DNA of 64,000 nt from NCBI GenBank assembly GCA_036493895.1, contig DASXOZ010000015.1, positions 62,001-126,000 of the forward strand. The letters are read 5' to 3'. Every line of letters starts with the position of its first letter. Positions within the stretch are counted from its first letter, which is position 1. Under the pieces are notes generated by a model. It worked only from the letters and a program-made list of their open reading frames with translations. It did no database searches and was not told where the DNA came from. A program made the position numbers and the translations under genes. The DNA comes from Candidatus Binatia bacterium. GTDB lineage: Bacteria > Desulfobacterota > Binatia > UBA1149 > CAITLU01. Shown in pieces: positions 8,386 to 17,614 of the stretch.

Positions 8386-9792
8386 TCACAGGGCGCCGGC
8401 CGCGACGGGGGCGGCAACTGCCTGCGGTCCGCTTCGCAGCGCGGCCACCAGCCCCGCAAGCGCGCCGGTGAGCATCAGTGCATCGCTGGTCGCGATGGCC
8501 ACCGATGTCGAGACGCCGCCGGCGGCTGCAATCGCGAGCACGGCGCCGGCCGTTCCCGTGCCGAGCGCAATGCCGAGCACATTGGCGAGTTGCAGCGACG
8601 CGGCCGCCGAGCCGTCCTGCCCTTCCTGTCCTCTGGTGCGCTCGAACACAACGAGCGTGGTGGCAGGATACGCAATGCCGATGCCGAGGCCGGCCGTCAT
8701 CCAGCTCGCGACGGCGACGGCGGCCGGTGACGACGCGACGAGCACCCAGCTTGCGCCGCAGATCGCGAGCGCCGTCAGCGCCAGTCCCGTGGCCGCCAGC
8801 ACGGCAAGCTCCACTTTTCCGACGAGGCGTTCCTGGATCCACGTTCCCGTCGTCCACGACAGTGTTCCCACCGTCAGCGCGAGACCCGCGATGTGGATCG
8901 GCTCGCCTCGCACCATCGTCAGCGACAACGGCACGAACGCTTCGCAACCGAAGAACGCGAACGTCACCAGCGTCTTGGCGGCGAGCGCGGCAGGTGCCCC
9001 GCGTGCGGCGACGAGCGTTCCTTGCGGAAACAGCCGTCGCAGCGCAGGAACCGCAACAGCGGCTCCGACTGCGACACCTGCTGCGACGAACGCCGCCGAA
9101 CCCGAATTCGTCGCAAGAAGCGCCAGCGCGGCTCCCGCAGCAAGTTGCACGGCGTCGCGCGTCGATGTGGCGCCGCCCTGCTCGGCCGCGTCCCGCGCCG
9201 ACAGGCTTCGCAGCCCGCGCGCCGCAACGTACGAAGAAGCGAGCGTCACCGGCACGAGCAGCAGGAACACCGAGCGCCAGCCGGCGACGCTCGCCAAAAG
9301 CGCGGCTGCACCGGGCCCGAGAAGACCGGGAATCACCCACGCGCTCGCGAACAGTGCGAGCATGCGCGGCTGGTCTGCCGGCTCGTAGCCGCGCGCGATG
9401 CCGACGTAGGCGATCGAAGACAGCGCGCCCGCGCCGAAGCCTTGCGCGATGCGAGCGGCGACGAGGCAAGGCATCGACGGCGCGACGCCGGCAACAAGGA
9501 GCCCGGCGACGAACAGCACGCTGCCGATCACGAACGGCATCAGCGGGTCGCCGCGATCGGACATCGAGCCGGATGCAGGAATCGCGACGAGGTTGGCGAG
9601 CATGAAGCCGCTGAACACCCAGCCGTACCAGCCGAGGCTCGAAGCGACGTCGCCCGCGCCGAGACCGGCTGCGACGGCCGGCATGATCGTCGCCACCGCC
9701 ATCGCTTCGAACGCCGTGACCGAGATCGTCAGCAGAAGACCGATCGTCAGAGCGCGGTGGGCGCGGTCCCAGACTGCGGCTCCCGGCTTCAA
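8386..9792 (-). CDS. MFS drug/metabolite efflux transporter
   Basis: A 468-residue protein with 12-14 hydrophobic segments and the MFS loop motif G-S-M-S-D-R-G between helices 2 and 3 (about residues 74-80). A-R-I-A-Q-G-F-G-A-G in helix 4 is typical of the DHA/EmrB-QacA side of the superfamily. It probably exports small hydrophobic compounds by proton antiport. Translation starts at TTG 9792 with AGGAGGG seven bases upstream. The gene is divergent from a SufR-like regulator at 9900, and a perfect inverted repeat lies just upstream of its start, so the regulator is the likely controller. Substrate unknown. Confidence 0.85.
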   Translation of the reverse strand: MKPGAAVWDRAHRALTIGLLLTISVTAFEAMAVATIMPAVAAGLGAGDVASSLGWYGWVFSGFMLANLVAIPASGSMSDRGDPLMPFVIGSVLFVAGLLVAGVAPSMPCLVAARIAQGFGAGALSSIAYVGIARGYEPADQPRMLALFASAWVIPGLLGPGAAALLASVAGWRSVFLLLVPVTLASSYVAARGLRSLSARDAAEQGGATSTRDAVQLAAGAALALLATNSGSAAFVAAGVAVGAAVAVPALRRLFPQGTLVAARGAPAALAAKTLVTFAFFGCEAFVPLSLTMVRGEPIHIAGLALTVGTLSWTTGTWIQERLVGKVELAVLAATGLALTALAICGASWVLVASSPAAVAVASWMTAGLGIGIAYPATTLVVFERTRGQEGQDGSAAASLQLANVLGIALGTGTAGAVLAIAAAGGVSTSVAIATSDALMLTGALAGLVAALRSGPQAVAAPVAAGAL

Positions 9793-9820
9793 AGGTTCCC
9801 TCCTCGCGAGCGTGCGGACG

Positions 9821-9846
9821 ATTTAGAAAGTATCGGCTTTCTAAAT
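9821..9846. promoter_or_regulatory. Perfect palindromic operator between MFS and regulator genes
   Basis: Arms ATTTAGAAAG (9821-9830) and CTTTCTAAAT (9837-9846) are exact complements separated by six bases. The element is AT-rich in GC-rich surroundings and sits in the divergent promoter, as expected for a dimeric winged-helix repressor site. Confidence 0.8.
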
Positions 9847-9851
9847 TAAGT

Positions 9852-9865
9852 CAAGAAATATCTTG
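9852..9865. promoter_or_regulatory. Second short inverted repeat in the same divergent promoter
   Basis: CAAGA and TCTTG flank AATA, six bases after the main operator. Arms of only five bases make this a weaker candidate; it may be a secondary site or part of the AT-rich core promoter. Confidence 0.4.
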
Positions 9866-9899
9866 CTTATTGTCTGGCATCTTCTTATAGCGTGGCGCC

Positions 9900-10565
9900 G
9901 TGGCGCCGCGTCGACCAGAGGACACGGGAAGGGCACGCGACCGCGTCCTTTACCTTCTGAAGACCCGCGGACCCCAGGCAGCCCGCGAGCTGGCCGGGGT
10001 GCTCGGCGTCACGACGATGGCGGTGCGCCAGCATCTTCAGGCTCTTGATGCCGAGGGCCTGATCCAGTTTGCCGACGAAAGACGCAAAGTCGGCCGGCCG
10101 GTTCGCATCTGGTCGCTGACATCGAAGGCATCCGCTCGATTTCCCGATACCCACGGCGAGCTTACCGTCGATCTTCTGTCGGCGGTGCGCGCCACGTTCG
10201 GAGCCGAAGGCCTCGACCGCCTCGTCGGCGAGCGCAGCCGCCAGCAGGCCGAGTCGTACCGGCGGCGCATGCCCGACCGCGGCGCACCGCTGGACCAGCG
10301 AATCTCCGCACTTGCGACGCTTCGCTGTGAGGATGGTTACATGGCCGAGTGCTCGCGCAGCGAGGACGGCAGCTGGGTGCTGGCCGAGAACCACTGCCCG
10401 ATCTGCGCCGCCGCCGCCGCGTGCCAGGGCTTGTGCCGCGACGAGCTCGCGATGTTCTCGCAGCTTCTCGGCCCCGATGTGGTGGTCTCGCGCGACGAGC
10501 ACATCCTTGCAGGCGCGCGCCGCTGCGCATATCGCATCGCGGCAGCAGCGGCGCCGACCAACTGA
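9900..10565 (+). CDS. SufR-like Fe-S winged-helix transcriptional regulator
   Basis: 221 residues: an N-terminal ArsR/DeoR-type winged helix (recognition region about residues 36-52, V-T-T-M-A-V-R-Q-H), a helical linker, and a C-terminal Cys cluster, H165-C166-P-I-C169-x5-C175-x3-C179, with C143, C151 and C209 outside it. This layout matches the SufR family, whose repressors bind a labile Fe-S cluster and respond to oxidative or iron stress. Start is GTG 9900 without a strong ribosome site, so it may be leaderless or weakly expressed. It is divergent from the MFS gene with a palindrome between, and 59 bp upstream of a tandem GST-fold gene. No suf genes are in the window, so the regulon here is local or unknown. 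Confidence 0.83.
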   Translation: MAPRRPEDTGRARDRVLYLLKTRGPQAARELAGVLGVTTMAVRQHLQALDAEGLIQFADERRKVGRPVRIWSLTSKASARFPDTHGELTVDLLSAVRATFGAEGLDRLVGERSRQQAESYRRRMPDRGAPLDQRISALATLRCEDGYMAECSRSEDGSWVLAENHCPICAAAAACQGLCRDELAMFSQLLGPDVVVSRDEHILAGARRCAYRIAAAAAPTN

Positions 10566-10624
10566 GCGCGAAGCGCGAACGTGGAACAGCCGGGCGCGAA
10601 GCGCGGAAAACACAGGAGAACACC

Positions 10625-11320
10625 ATGAGAGCCTACGACCTCGCGACTTCGTTCGCTGCGAGCATCGTGCGCGCAGGCGCCGGCATGGAGACTGCGGGAG
10701 TCGGCGCGAGGCCGGACAAGCTTCTCGAGGTCTTCGAGTTCGAGGCGTGCCCGTTCTGCCGCAAGGTGCGCGAAGCCCTGTCGATCCTCGACCTCGACGC
10801 GATGATCTACCCGTGCCCGAAAAACGGGCCGCGTTTCCGTCCCGAGTCGATCCGGCGCGGAGGAAGGAGCCAGTTCCCGTGGTTCCTCGATCCGAATACC
10901 GGCGTCGAGATGTACGAGTCCGACGACATCGTCGAGTACCTGTTCAAGACTTACGGTAACGGTCACGTGCCGTGGACGCTGTCGACACCGGTGCTGCGCG
11001 ACGTCACGTCGGGTATCGCGTCGGCCGCCCGTCTTACCGCCGGCCGCATCTACCGCGGGACGCGCACTGCCGAAAAACCGCTGGAGCTGTGGAGCTTCGA
11101 AGCCTCGCCGTACTGCCGCCTGGTGCGCGAGCGCCTTTGCGAGCTCGAGATCCCGTACGTGCTGCACAACGTCGCCAAGGGCAGCAGCAAGCGCGAAGCG
11201 TTCGTCGCCCGCTCGGGAAAAATGATGGTGCCGTACCTCGTCGACCCGAACACGGGGCGCGAGATGTTCGAGTCGGCCGAAATCTGCGCGTACCTCGACC
11301 AGACCTACGCGGCGGACTGA
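10625..11320 (+). CDS. Tandem GST N-domain/glutaredoxin-fold protein
   Basis: 231 residues made of two successive thioredoxin-fold GST N-terminal domains. The first (about 33-115) has the redox motif A-C42-P-F-C45 and cis-Pro in Q-F-P-W-F; the second (about 155-231) has S-P-Y-C with the first Cys replaced, and cis-Pro in M-V-P-Y-L. Both are followed by a D-P-N-T-G motif and an E-S pair, so the halves look like an internal duplication. Likely a glutathione-linked thiol oxidoreductase. ATG 10625 has AGGAGA eight bases upstream. The short gap after the regulator contains two copies of a GCGCGAAGCGCG motif and suggests cotranscription. Confidence 0.83.
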   Translation: MRAYDLATSFAASIVRAGAGMETAGVGARPDKLLEVFEFEACPFCRKVREALSILDLDAMIYPCPKNGPRFRPESIRRGGRSQFPWFLDPNTGVEMYESDDIVEYLFKTYGNGHVPWTLSTPVLRDVTSGIASAARLTAGRIYRGTRTAEKPLELWSFEASPYCRLVRERLCELEIPYVLHNVAKGSSKREAFVARSGKMMVPYLVDPNTGREMFESAEICAYLDQTYAAD

Positions 11321-11346
11321 CCGCGGCCCTGATAACCGCCTGCCTC

Positions 11347-11364
11347 GCCGGTCTCGTGACCGGC
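11347..11364. terminator. Hairpin downstream of the tandem GST gene
   Basis: GCCGGTC and GACCGGC (seven bp, perfect) enclose the loop TCGT, 27 bases after the stop codon. There is no T-run, so it is a stability hairpin or a weak terminator at best. Confidence 0.4.
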
Positions 11365-11407
11365 CTCGGCCCCTCCCTCGGCCGGCCGCCGTCCCTCGGC
11401 CGGGGCG

Positions 11408-11436
11408 TTCGACTCGTCGCGTCGGCCTGCTATAAA
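11408..11436 (+). promoter_or_regulatory. Sigma70-type promoter for the membrane pyrophosphatase
   Basis: TTCGAC (11408-11413) and TATAAA (11431-11436) are separated by exactly 17 bp, about 50 bp upstream of the ATG. The AT-rich -10 stands out clearly in GC-rich DNA. Confidence 0.65.
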
Positions 11437-11486
11437 AGGTGGGTTTCCATCCCGTAACCACATCCTCGGAGAGGACCTTTCAAGAA

Positions 11487-13988
11487 ATGAACGTAACGGT
11501 ACGCACCCTCAAAGGGCGCGCGGTTTCGTGGGGCAAAGCCCTGTTCGCCGCCGCCATCGTCCTTGCCGCCTGCGGCCTTGCCCACCCGGCGCTGGCCAGT
11601 GAAGCCAGTCTCAAGCTCCCGCCGTTTACCCAGCCGATGTTTTTCGGCGGAGGCACCTCGGGCGCCGCGATCCTGACCTGGGGACTGGTCGTCGCCGCCC
11701 TCGGCCTGCTGTTCGGGCTCTCCGAATACCGCACCCTGCGCGGGCTGCCGGTCCACAAGTCGATGCTCGAGATCTCGGACCTGATCTACGAGACCTGCAA
11801 GCAGTACCTGATCACGCAGGGCAAGTTCATCCTGATCCTCGAGGTCTTCATCGGCGCGGTCATCGTGCTGTATTTCGGCTTCCTCGTGAAGGACGCCTCG
11901 ATGACGCCGCTGCGCGTCCTCGTCATCCTGCTGTTCAGCTTCGTCGGCATCGGCGGCAGCTACGGGGTCGCCTGGTTCGGCATCCGCGTCAACACGTTCG
12001 CGAACTCGCGCACCGCGTTCGCGAGTCTCGGTGGCAAGCCCTTCCCCACCTACGAGATTCCGCTGCGCGCCGGCATGTCGATCGGCCTCGTGCTGATCTC
12101 GGTCGAGCTGCTGATCATGCTGGCGATCCTGCTCTTCATCCCCGGGGACTTCGCCGGCCCCTGCTTCATCGGTTTCGCGATCGGCGAATCGCTCGGCGCC
12201 TCGGCGCTTCGTATCGCCGGCGGCATCTTCACGAAGATCGCCGACATCGGTGCCGACCTGATGAAGATCGTGCTGAAGATCAAGGAAGACGACGCGAGAA
12301 ACCCGGGCGTCATCGCCGACTGCACGGGCGACAACGCGGGCGACTCGGTCGGCCCGTCGGCCGACGGCTTCGAGACCTACGGCGTCACCGGCGTCGCACT
12401 GATCACCTTCATCCTGCTCGCCACCGGCGGCCACCCGGCAGCCGAGGCCTCGCGCATCCAGGTCCAGCTGCTGGTCTGGATCTTCTCGATGCGCATCATG
12501 ATGGTCGGCGCGAGCTGGGTTTCGTACATGGTCAACGGCGTCCTCGCGAGGAACCGCTTCGGCGACGCCGACCACATGGACTACGAGCAGCCGCTGACCT
12601 TCCTGGTCTGGCTGACATCGATCGTGTCGATCGTGCTGACCTACGGCGTCTCCTACGCGCTGATGAGCGACATCCAGATCGGCGGCCACGTCGATGCGAC
12701 GCTGTGGTGGAAGCTCGCCAGCATCATCAGCTGCGGGACGCTGGCCGGCGCCGTCATTCCCGAGGTCGTCAAGGTCTTCACGTCGACCAACTCGGCGCAC
12801 GTCGCCGAAGTGGTGCAGAGCTCGCGCGAAGGCGGAGCGTCGCTGAACATCATCAGCGGCCTGGTTGCCGGGAACTTCAGCGGCTACTGGATGGGCATCG
12901 TCATCGTCGGCCTGATGGGCCTGGCGTACGGCGTCAGCACCATGGGCCTGATCAAGCTGTTCCCGGTTCCGGGCAGTCCGCTCGATCCGTCACCGATCTT
13001 CGCGTTCGGCCTGGTCGCCTTCGGCTTCCTCGGCATGGGCCCGGTCACGATCGCCGTCGACAGCTACGGACCGGTCACCGACAACGCGCAGTCGGTCTAC
13101 GAACTGTCGCAGATCGAAAGCATCCCCGGCATCGAGGCCGAGCTGAAGCGCGACTTCGGCTTCATGCCGAACTTCGAGAAGGGCAAGCTTTTCCTCGAAG
13201 AGAACGACGGCGCCGGCAACACCTTCAAGGCGACCGCCAAGCCGGTGCTCATCGGCACCGCCGTGGTCGGCGCGACGACGATGATCTTCTCGATCATTTT
13301 CGTGCTGACCGGCGGCCTGACCTCGTCCGCGGACATCGCGAAGATTTCGATCCTTCACGCGCCCTTCCTGCTCGGCCTCATCACGGGAGGCGCGATGATC
13401 TACTGGTTCACCGGCGCGTCGATGCAGGCGGTCGCGGTCGGTGCCTACCGCGCCGTCGAGTTCATCAAGGACAACATCAAGCTGGACACGACCAAGGCGT
13501 CGGTGGCCGACAGCCGCCGCGTCGTCGAGATCTGCACGATCTACGCGCAGAAGGGCATGTTCAACATCTTCCTGGCGATCTTCTTCGCGACGCTGTCGTT
13601 CGCGTGCGTCGAACCGTTCTTCTTCATCGGCTACCTGATCTCGATCGCGATCTTCGGGCTGTACCAGGCCATTTTCATGGCCAACGCCGGCGGCGCCTGG
13701 GACAACGCGAAGAAAGTCGTCGAGGTGGACCTGAAGATGAAGGGCACTCCCCTGCACGACGCGTGCGTCGTCGGCGACACCGTCGGCGATCCGTTCAAGG
13801 ACACCTCCAGCGTCGCGCTCAACCCCGTCATCAAGTTCACGACGCTGTTCGGGCTGCTGGCCGTCGAGCTGGCGGTCGAGCTGGGCCGCACGAACCCGGG
13901 ACTGACGATGCTGCTGGCGGCGCTGTTCTTCCTGACCTCGGCGTTCTTCGTCCACCGCTCGTTCTACGGGATGCGGATCGAGAAGTAG
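11487..13988 (+). CDS. hppA: Membrane-bound proton-translocating pyrophosphatase
   Basis: An 833-residue, multi-helix inner-membrane enzyme that couples pyrophosphate hydrolysis to ion export. Family motifs are present: D-D-A-R-N-P-x-V-I-A-D-C-T-G-D-N-A-G-D (catalytic acidic loop), G-P-V-T-D-N-A, G-G-A-W-D-N-A-K-K and G-D-T-V-G-D-P-F-K-D. At the position that decides potassium dependence the sequence is G-N-T-F-K-A-T-A-K; Lys581 takes the place of the Ala of K+-dependent enzymes, which indicates the K+-independent H+-pumping subclass, although the neighbouring position usually Thr is Ala. The N-terminus adds a signal-like hydrophobic stretch ending A-L-A-S. Start at ATG 11487 has GGAGAGGA upstream. 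A promoter precedes it and a strong terminator follows, so it is monocistronic. Confidence 0.95.
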   Translation: MNVTVRTLKGRAVSWGKALFAAAIVLAACGLAHPALASEASLKLPPFTQPMFFGGGTSGAAILTWGLVVAALGLLFGLSEYRTLRGLPVHKSMLEISDLIYETCKQYLITQGKFILILEVFIGAVIVLYFGFLVKDASMTPLRVLVILLFSFVGIGGSYGVAWFGIRVNTFANSRTAFASLGGKPFPTYEIPLRAGMSIGLVLISVELLIMLAILLFIPGDFAGPCFIGFAIGESLGASALRIAGGIFTKIADIGADLMKIVLKIKEDDARNPGVIADCTGDNAGDSVGPSADGFETYGVTGVALITFILLATGGHPAAEASRIQVQLLVWIFSMRIMMVGASWVSYMVNGVLARNRFGDADHMDYEQPLTFLVWLTSIVSIVLTYGVSYALMSDIQIGGHVDATLWWKLASIISCGTLAGAVIPEVVKVFTSTNSAHVAEVVQSSREGGASLNIISGLVAGNFSGYWMGIVIVGLMGLAYGVSTMGLIKLFPVPGSPLDPSPIFAFGLVAFGFLGMGPVTIAVDSYGPVTDNAQSVYELSQIESIPGIEAELKRDFGFMPNFEKGKLFLEENDGAGNTFKATAKPVLIGTAVVGATTMIFSIIFVLTGGLTSSADIAKISILHAPFLLGLITGGAMIYWFTGASMQAVAVGAYRAVEFIKDNIKLDTTKASVADSRRVVEICTIYAQKGMFNIFLAIFFATLSFACVEPFFFIGYLISIAIFGLYQAIFMANAGGAWDNAKKVVEVDLKMKGTPLHDACVVGDTVGDPFKDTSSVALNPVIKFTTLFGLLAVELAVELGRTNPGLTMLLAALFFLTSAFFVHRSFYGMRIEK

Positions 13989-14018
13989 GTCTCGGCCTTA
14001 GCTGCCGACTCTGCGAAG

Positions 14019-14052
14019 GCGGCCGGGGGCGAACCCCGGCCGCCTTTTTTTG
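14019..14052 (+). terminator. Rho-independent terminator after hppA
   Basis: An 11-bp perfect GC stem (GGCGGCCGGGG / CCCCGGCCGCC), loop GCGAA, followed by seven T. It begins 30 bp after the hppA stop codon. Confidence 0.95.
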
Positions 14053-14112
14053 GCCGTCGGCCACCGAACGGACGCACGGCAATCTCGCATCTCTGAGGAC
14101 GCCGGCGCTGGT

Positions 14113-15531
14113 TCAGACCAGCCCGGCAGGACGAACGATCCGGTCGAATTCTTCGGCGGTCACATCACCGCGGCCGACGGCTTCGTCGCGAAGAGTCGTG
14201 CCGTTCGCGAGCGCCGCACGCGCGATCGCAGCGGCGCGGTCGTAGCCGAGACGCGGGACGAGCGCAGTGACGAGCATCAGCGAGCGCTCCACGAGCTCCG
14301 CGATGCGTGCCTCGTCTGCCTCCAGACCATCGATGCAGTGCACGGTCAGGCTGTGCGCTGCATCACCCAGCAGCTCGATCGACTGCAGCACGTTGCAGGC
14401 GATCACCGGCTTGAACGTGTTCAGCTCGAGCTGGCCCTGGGCACCCGCGAACGCCACCGTCACCTGGTTTCCCATGACCTGGGCGCAGACCATCATCATC
14501 GCCTCGCACTGCGACGGATTGACTTTGCCCGGCATGATCGAGGAACCGGGTTCGTTTTCGGGCAGGCGAAGCTCGCCGATTCCGCAGCGCGGACCCGAGC
14601 CGAGCAGGCGCAGGTCGCCGGCGAACTTGTTCAAGCCGGCCGCAATGGAGCCGAGGACGCCGGAAAGCTCGACGAACGTGTCGTGGGAAGCGAGCGCTTC
14701 GAACTTGTTCGGCGCCGAGACGAAAGGCAGGCCCGTGTAGCGCGCGAGCTCGGCGGCAAAGCGCGTCGCGAACTGCGCGTGCGTGTTGAGGCCGGTACCG
14801 ACGGCGGTGCCGCCTTGCGCGACGGGATACAGTCTTTTCGTCGTGTCGTGCAGGCGATCGCACGCGGTGGCGAGCTGGGCCGCGTAACCCGACAGCTCCT
14901 GCCCCAACGTCAGAGGCACCGCGTCCTGGAGATGGGTCCGGCCGATCTTGACCAGGCCCGCGTACACCTGCGATTTGTGTTCGAGCGACACGCGAAGATG
15001 ATCCAGCGCAGGCTCGAGCCGTCGCTGCAGCTCCTCGACGGCGGCCACGTGCATCGCCGTCGGGAAGACGTCATTGGACGACTGTCCGAGGTTGCAGTGG
15101 TCGTTCGGATGCACGAGGCGGTGCTCGCCGAGAGAGCCGCCGAGGATCTCGCTGGAACGGTTGGCCAGCACCTCGTTCACGTTCATGTTCGACTGGGTCC
15201 CCGAGCCGCTCTGCCAGACGGGCAGCGGAAAATGCGCATCGAGCTGCCCGGTGATCACTTCGTCGGCCGCGCGCACGATCGCATCCGCCAGCCGAAGATC
15301 GAGAAGGCCGAGCTCGGCGTTGACGAGGGCCGCGCAGCGCTTGACGATCCCGAGCGCGCGCACCAGCACGCAAGGCAGCGTCTGGCTGCCGATCGCGAAG
15401 TGCTCGAGTGCGCGCTGGGTCTGGGCACCCCAGTACTTGCCGGCCGCAACCGCGACGGAGCCGAAAGTATCGGTTTCGATGCGCGTCGCGATCTGCGCCG
15501 CGGTGCCAGCGCTGTTGCCGTCGCCGCTCAT
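14113..15531 (-). CDS. fumC: Fumarate hydratase class II
   Basis: 472 residues of the fumarase/aspartase superfamily with the signature G-S-S-I-M-P-G-K-V-N-P and the substrate-contacting segments S-G-S-G-T-Q-S-N-M-N and G-R-T-H-L-Q-D-A. It hydrates fumarate to malate in the TCA cycle, as an Fe-S-free homotetramer in the cytoplasm. Start ATG 15531 is preceded by AGGAA and overlaps the aconitase stop by ATGA, so the pair is translationally coupled. Length is normal for class II fumarases. It converges with hppA, whose terminator separates the two. Confidence 0.96.
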   Translation of the reverse strand: MSGDGNSAGTAAQIATRIETDTFGSVAVAAGKYWGAQTQRALEHFAIGSQTLPCVLVRALGIVKRCAALVNAELGLLDLRLADAIVRAADEVITGQLDAHFPLPVWQSGSGTQSNMNVNEVLANRSSEILGGSLGEHRLVHPNDHCNLGQSSNDVFPTAMHVAAVEELQRRLEPALDHLRVSLEHKSQVYAGLVKIGRTHLQDAVPLTLGQELSGYAAQLATACDRLHDTTKRLYPVAQGGTAVGTGLNTHAQFATRFAAELARYTGLPFVSAPNKFEALASHDTFVELSGVLGSIAAGLNKFAGDLRLLGSGPRCGIGELRLPENEPGSSIMPGKVNPSQCEAMMMVCAQVMGNQVTVAFAGAQGQLELNTFKPVIACNVLQSIELLGDAAHSLTVHCIDGLEADEARIAELVERSLMLVTALVPRLGYDRAAAIARAALANGTTLRDEAVGRGDVTAEEFDRIVRPAGLV

Positions 15532-17471
15532 CGGTTCCTGACGTCGTTGATAAGGCCGCCGGCAAGAAGGATGCGAGCCTGGCGCTCGGTCACGGGCAGG
15601 CCGAGCGCAACTTGCAGCCCCTTCGATGGCACCGATGCGACGACCCCCGTCTGATCGCGAAGTGCTGCGTGCAGCCCTTCGATGACGACCACGTCTCGCT
15701 GCTCGAGCCTCCACCAGTCGTCCCCGCAGCACAGCTCGAAAGGCACGATTCCGAAGTTGATGAGGTTCTGGCGTCCGATGCGTGCGTACGACCTGGCCAT
15801 AACGAACCGCTGGCCGAGATAGCGCGGCGCCAGCGCAGCGTGCTCGCGGCTGGAGCCCTGCGCGAAGTTCTCACCGGCAACGACGCAGAAACCGCCGAAC
15901 TGCTCGCGACTCTCTCGCGCGCGCTCGTGGAAATCCGGATCGATCGCCGAATAGACGAACTTGCTGATGGCCGGGATGTTCGAGCGCAGCGGCAGCGCTT
16001 CGCCGCCGGCACGCAGGATCTCGTCCGTCGAGACGTCGTCGCCCATCTTGAGCAGCACCGGGATCTCGAGTCGATCCGGCAGCGCATCGAGCGTCGGCAG
16101 CGGCTTGATGTTGGGACCGCGCCGCAGCTCGACTGCCGCGCCGTTCGGTGCGAGCAACATCCTGCCGTCCAGGCGAGCGCGCGCAGGCTCCGCCCAGCAT
16201 GGCACGGTGAGACTGCACCGGCGTGCCAGCTCGCGCGGATCCGTGATGCGACCGGTCAGCGCCGAAGCCGCCGCCGTCTCGGGGCTGCACAGGTACACCT
16301 GGTCGCCCGGCGTACCCGACCTTCCCGGGAAATTTCGCGGCATCGTGCGAAGGCTCGCGGCGCCGGTGGCCGGCGCCTGGCCCATGCCGATGCAGCCCAT
16401 GCAGCCGGTCTGGTGAATCCGCGCGCCTGCGGCGACAAGGTGCCCGAGGGTGCCGCTCGCCGACATGTCGAGCAGCACCTGGCGCGACGAAGGATTGACG
16501 TCGAGCGAAACTCCCGGCGCGACGACTCCTCCATTGAGAATGTGCGCGACGATGCGGAAATCGCGCAGTCCCGGATTTGCCGAAGATCCGACCACCACCT
16601 GCGAAACCGGAAGTCCGGCCACTTCGCGCACCGGCACGACGTCGCCCGGGCTTCCCGGCAGCGCGACCAGCGGTTCGATGGCACCAAGATCGATCTGCTC
16701 GACGCGATCGTAGCGGGCGCCGTCGTCCGCGACGAGCGCGGTCCAGTCAGCCTCGCGACCCTGGCTTGCGAGGAAACGGCGAGTGACGTCGTCGGACGGA
16801 AACACCGATGACGTCGCGCCGAGCTCGGCGCCCATGTTCGCGATGACGTGGCGATCCCACGCACTGAGGTCGCCCAGGCCTTCGCCGAAGTACTCGACGA
16901 TGAACCCGCGGCCACCGGAGACGCCGAAACGCCGCAGCAACTCCAGGATCACGTTCTTCGCGCTGACCCACGGCGCGAGCTCGCCGCGCAGTTCGATGCC
17001 GAGGATCTTCGGCATCGTGACGAAGTACGGCTCGCCTGCCGACGCGAGCGCGACGTCGATGCCACCGGTGCCGATCGCGAGCATCCCGAGAGCACCGCCG
17101 GCGCAGGTATGGCTGTCGGAGCCGAGCAGGCTTTTTCCGGGACGGCCGAACCGTTCCATGTGCACGACGTGGCTGATGCCGTTGCCCGGAGGACTGAACC
17201 AGTATCCGAAACGCGCCGCGGCCGACTGGAGAAACAGGTGGTCGTCCATGTTCTTCGAGTCGGTCTGCAGCAGGTTGTGATCGACGTACTGGACGGCGAC
17301 CTCGCAGCACGAACGCTGGAGGCCGAGCGCCTCGATCTCCAGCATGACCAGGGTCCCGGTCGCATCCTGTTGCAGCACCTGGTCGATGCGAAGCGCGATC
17401 TCGCTGCCGGCCTGCATGGCTCCGCCGGCAAGATGAGAGGCAATCAGCTTTTCTGCGAGATTCTGCGCCAC
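15528..17471 (-). CDS. Aconitate hydratase, short Aquifex-type
   Basis: 647 residues with the aconitase core: S-D-S-H-T-C (first cluster Cys), G-C-M-G-C-I-G-M-G (cluster Cys pair), G-S-S-A-N-P and the C-terminal swivel motif Q-G-S-S-R-E-H. It isomerises citrate and isocitrate using a [4Fe-4S] cluster. The length is far below AcnA/AcnB (about 890) and fits the bacterial mitochondrial-like group (putative aconitase of Aquifex type). Start is GTG 17471. It heads the aconitase-fumarase pair, joined by a 4-base overlap, and is divergent from the 2-oxo acid decarboxylase gene. Confidence 0.93.
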   Translation of the reverse strand: MAQNLAEKLIASHLAGGAMQAGSEIALRIDQVLQQDATGTLVMLEIEALGLQRSCCEVAVQYVDHNLLQTDSKNMDDHLFLQSAAARFGYWFSPPGNGISHVVHMERFGRPGKSLLGSDSHTCAGGALGMLAIGTGGIDVALASAGEPYFVTMPKILGIELRGELAPWVSAKNVILELLRRFGVSGGRGFIVEYFGEGLGDLSAWDRHVIANMGAELGATSSVFPSDDVTRRFLASQGREADWTALVADDGARYDRVEQIDLGAIEPLVALPGSPGDVVPVREVAGLPVSQVVVGSSANPGLRDFRIVAHILNGGVVAPGVSLDVNPSSRQVLLDMSASGTLGHLVAAGARIHQTGCMGCIGMGQAPATGAASLRTMPRNFPGRSGTPGDQVYLCSPETAAASALTGRITDPRELARRCSLTVPCWAEPARARLDGRMLLAPNGAAVELRRGPNIKPLPTLDALPDRLEIPVLLKMGDDVSTDEILRAGGEALPLRSNIPAISKFVYSAIDPDFHERARESREQFGGFCVVAGENFAQGSSREHAALAPRYLGQRFVMARSYARIGRQNLINFGIVPFELCCGDDWWRLEQRDVVVIEGLHAALRDQTGVVASVPSKGLQVALGLPVTERQARILLAGGLINDVRNR

Positions 17472-17614
17472 GGCTCAACCCGCCCGGGGATGCACATTTG
17501 GACGAATTCACGGGCGAGTTATTGGCGAGGCGGGAGTGTAAGATGTGGTCGTTGCCGCCTCGTGCGCAAGCGCGTCGCCGCAGCACGAGAGACGCAGAAG
17601 GAACGCGGAAGGAA

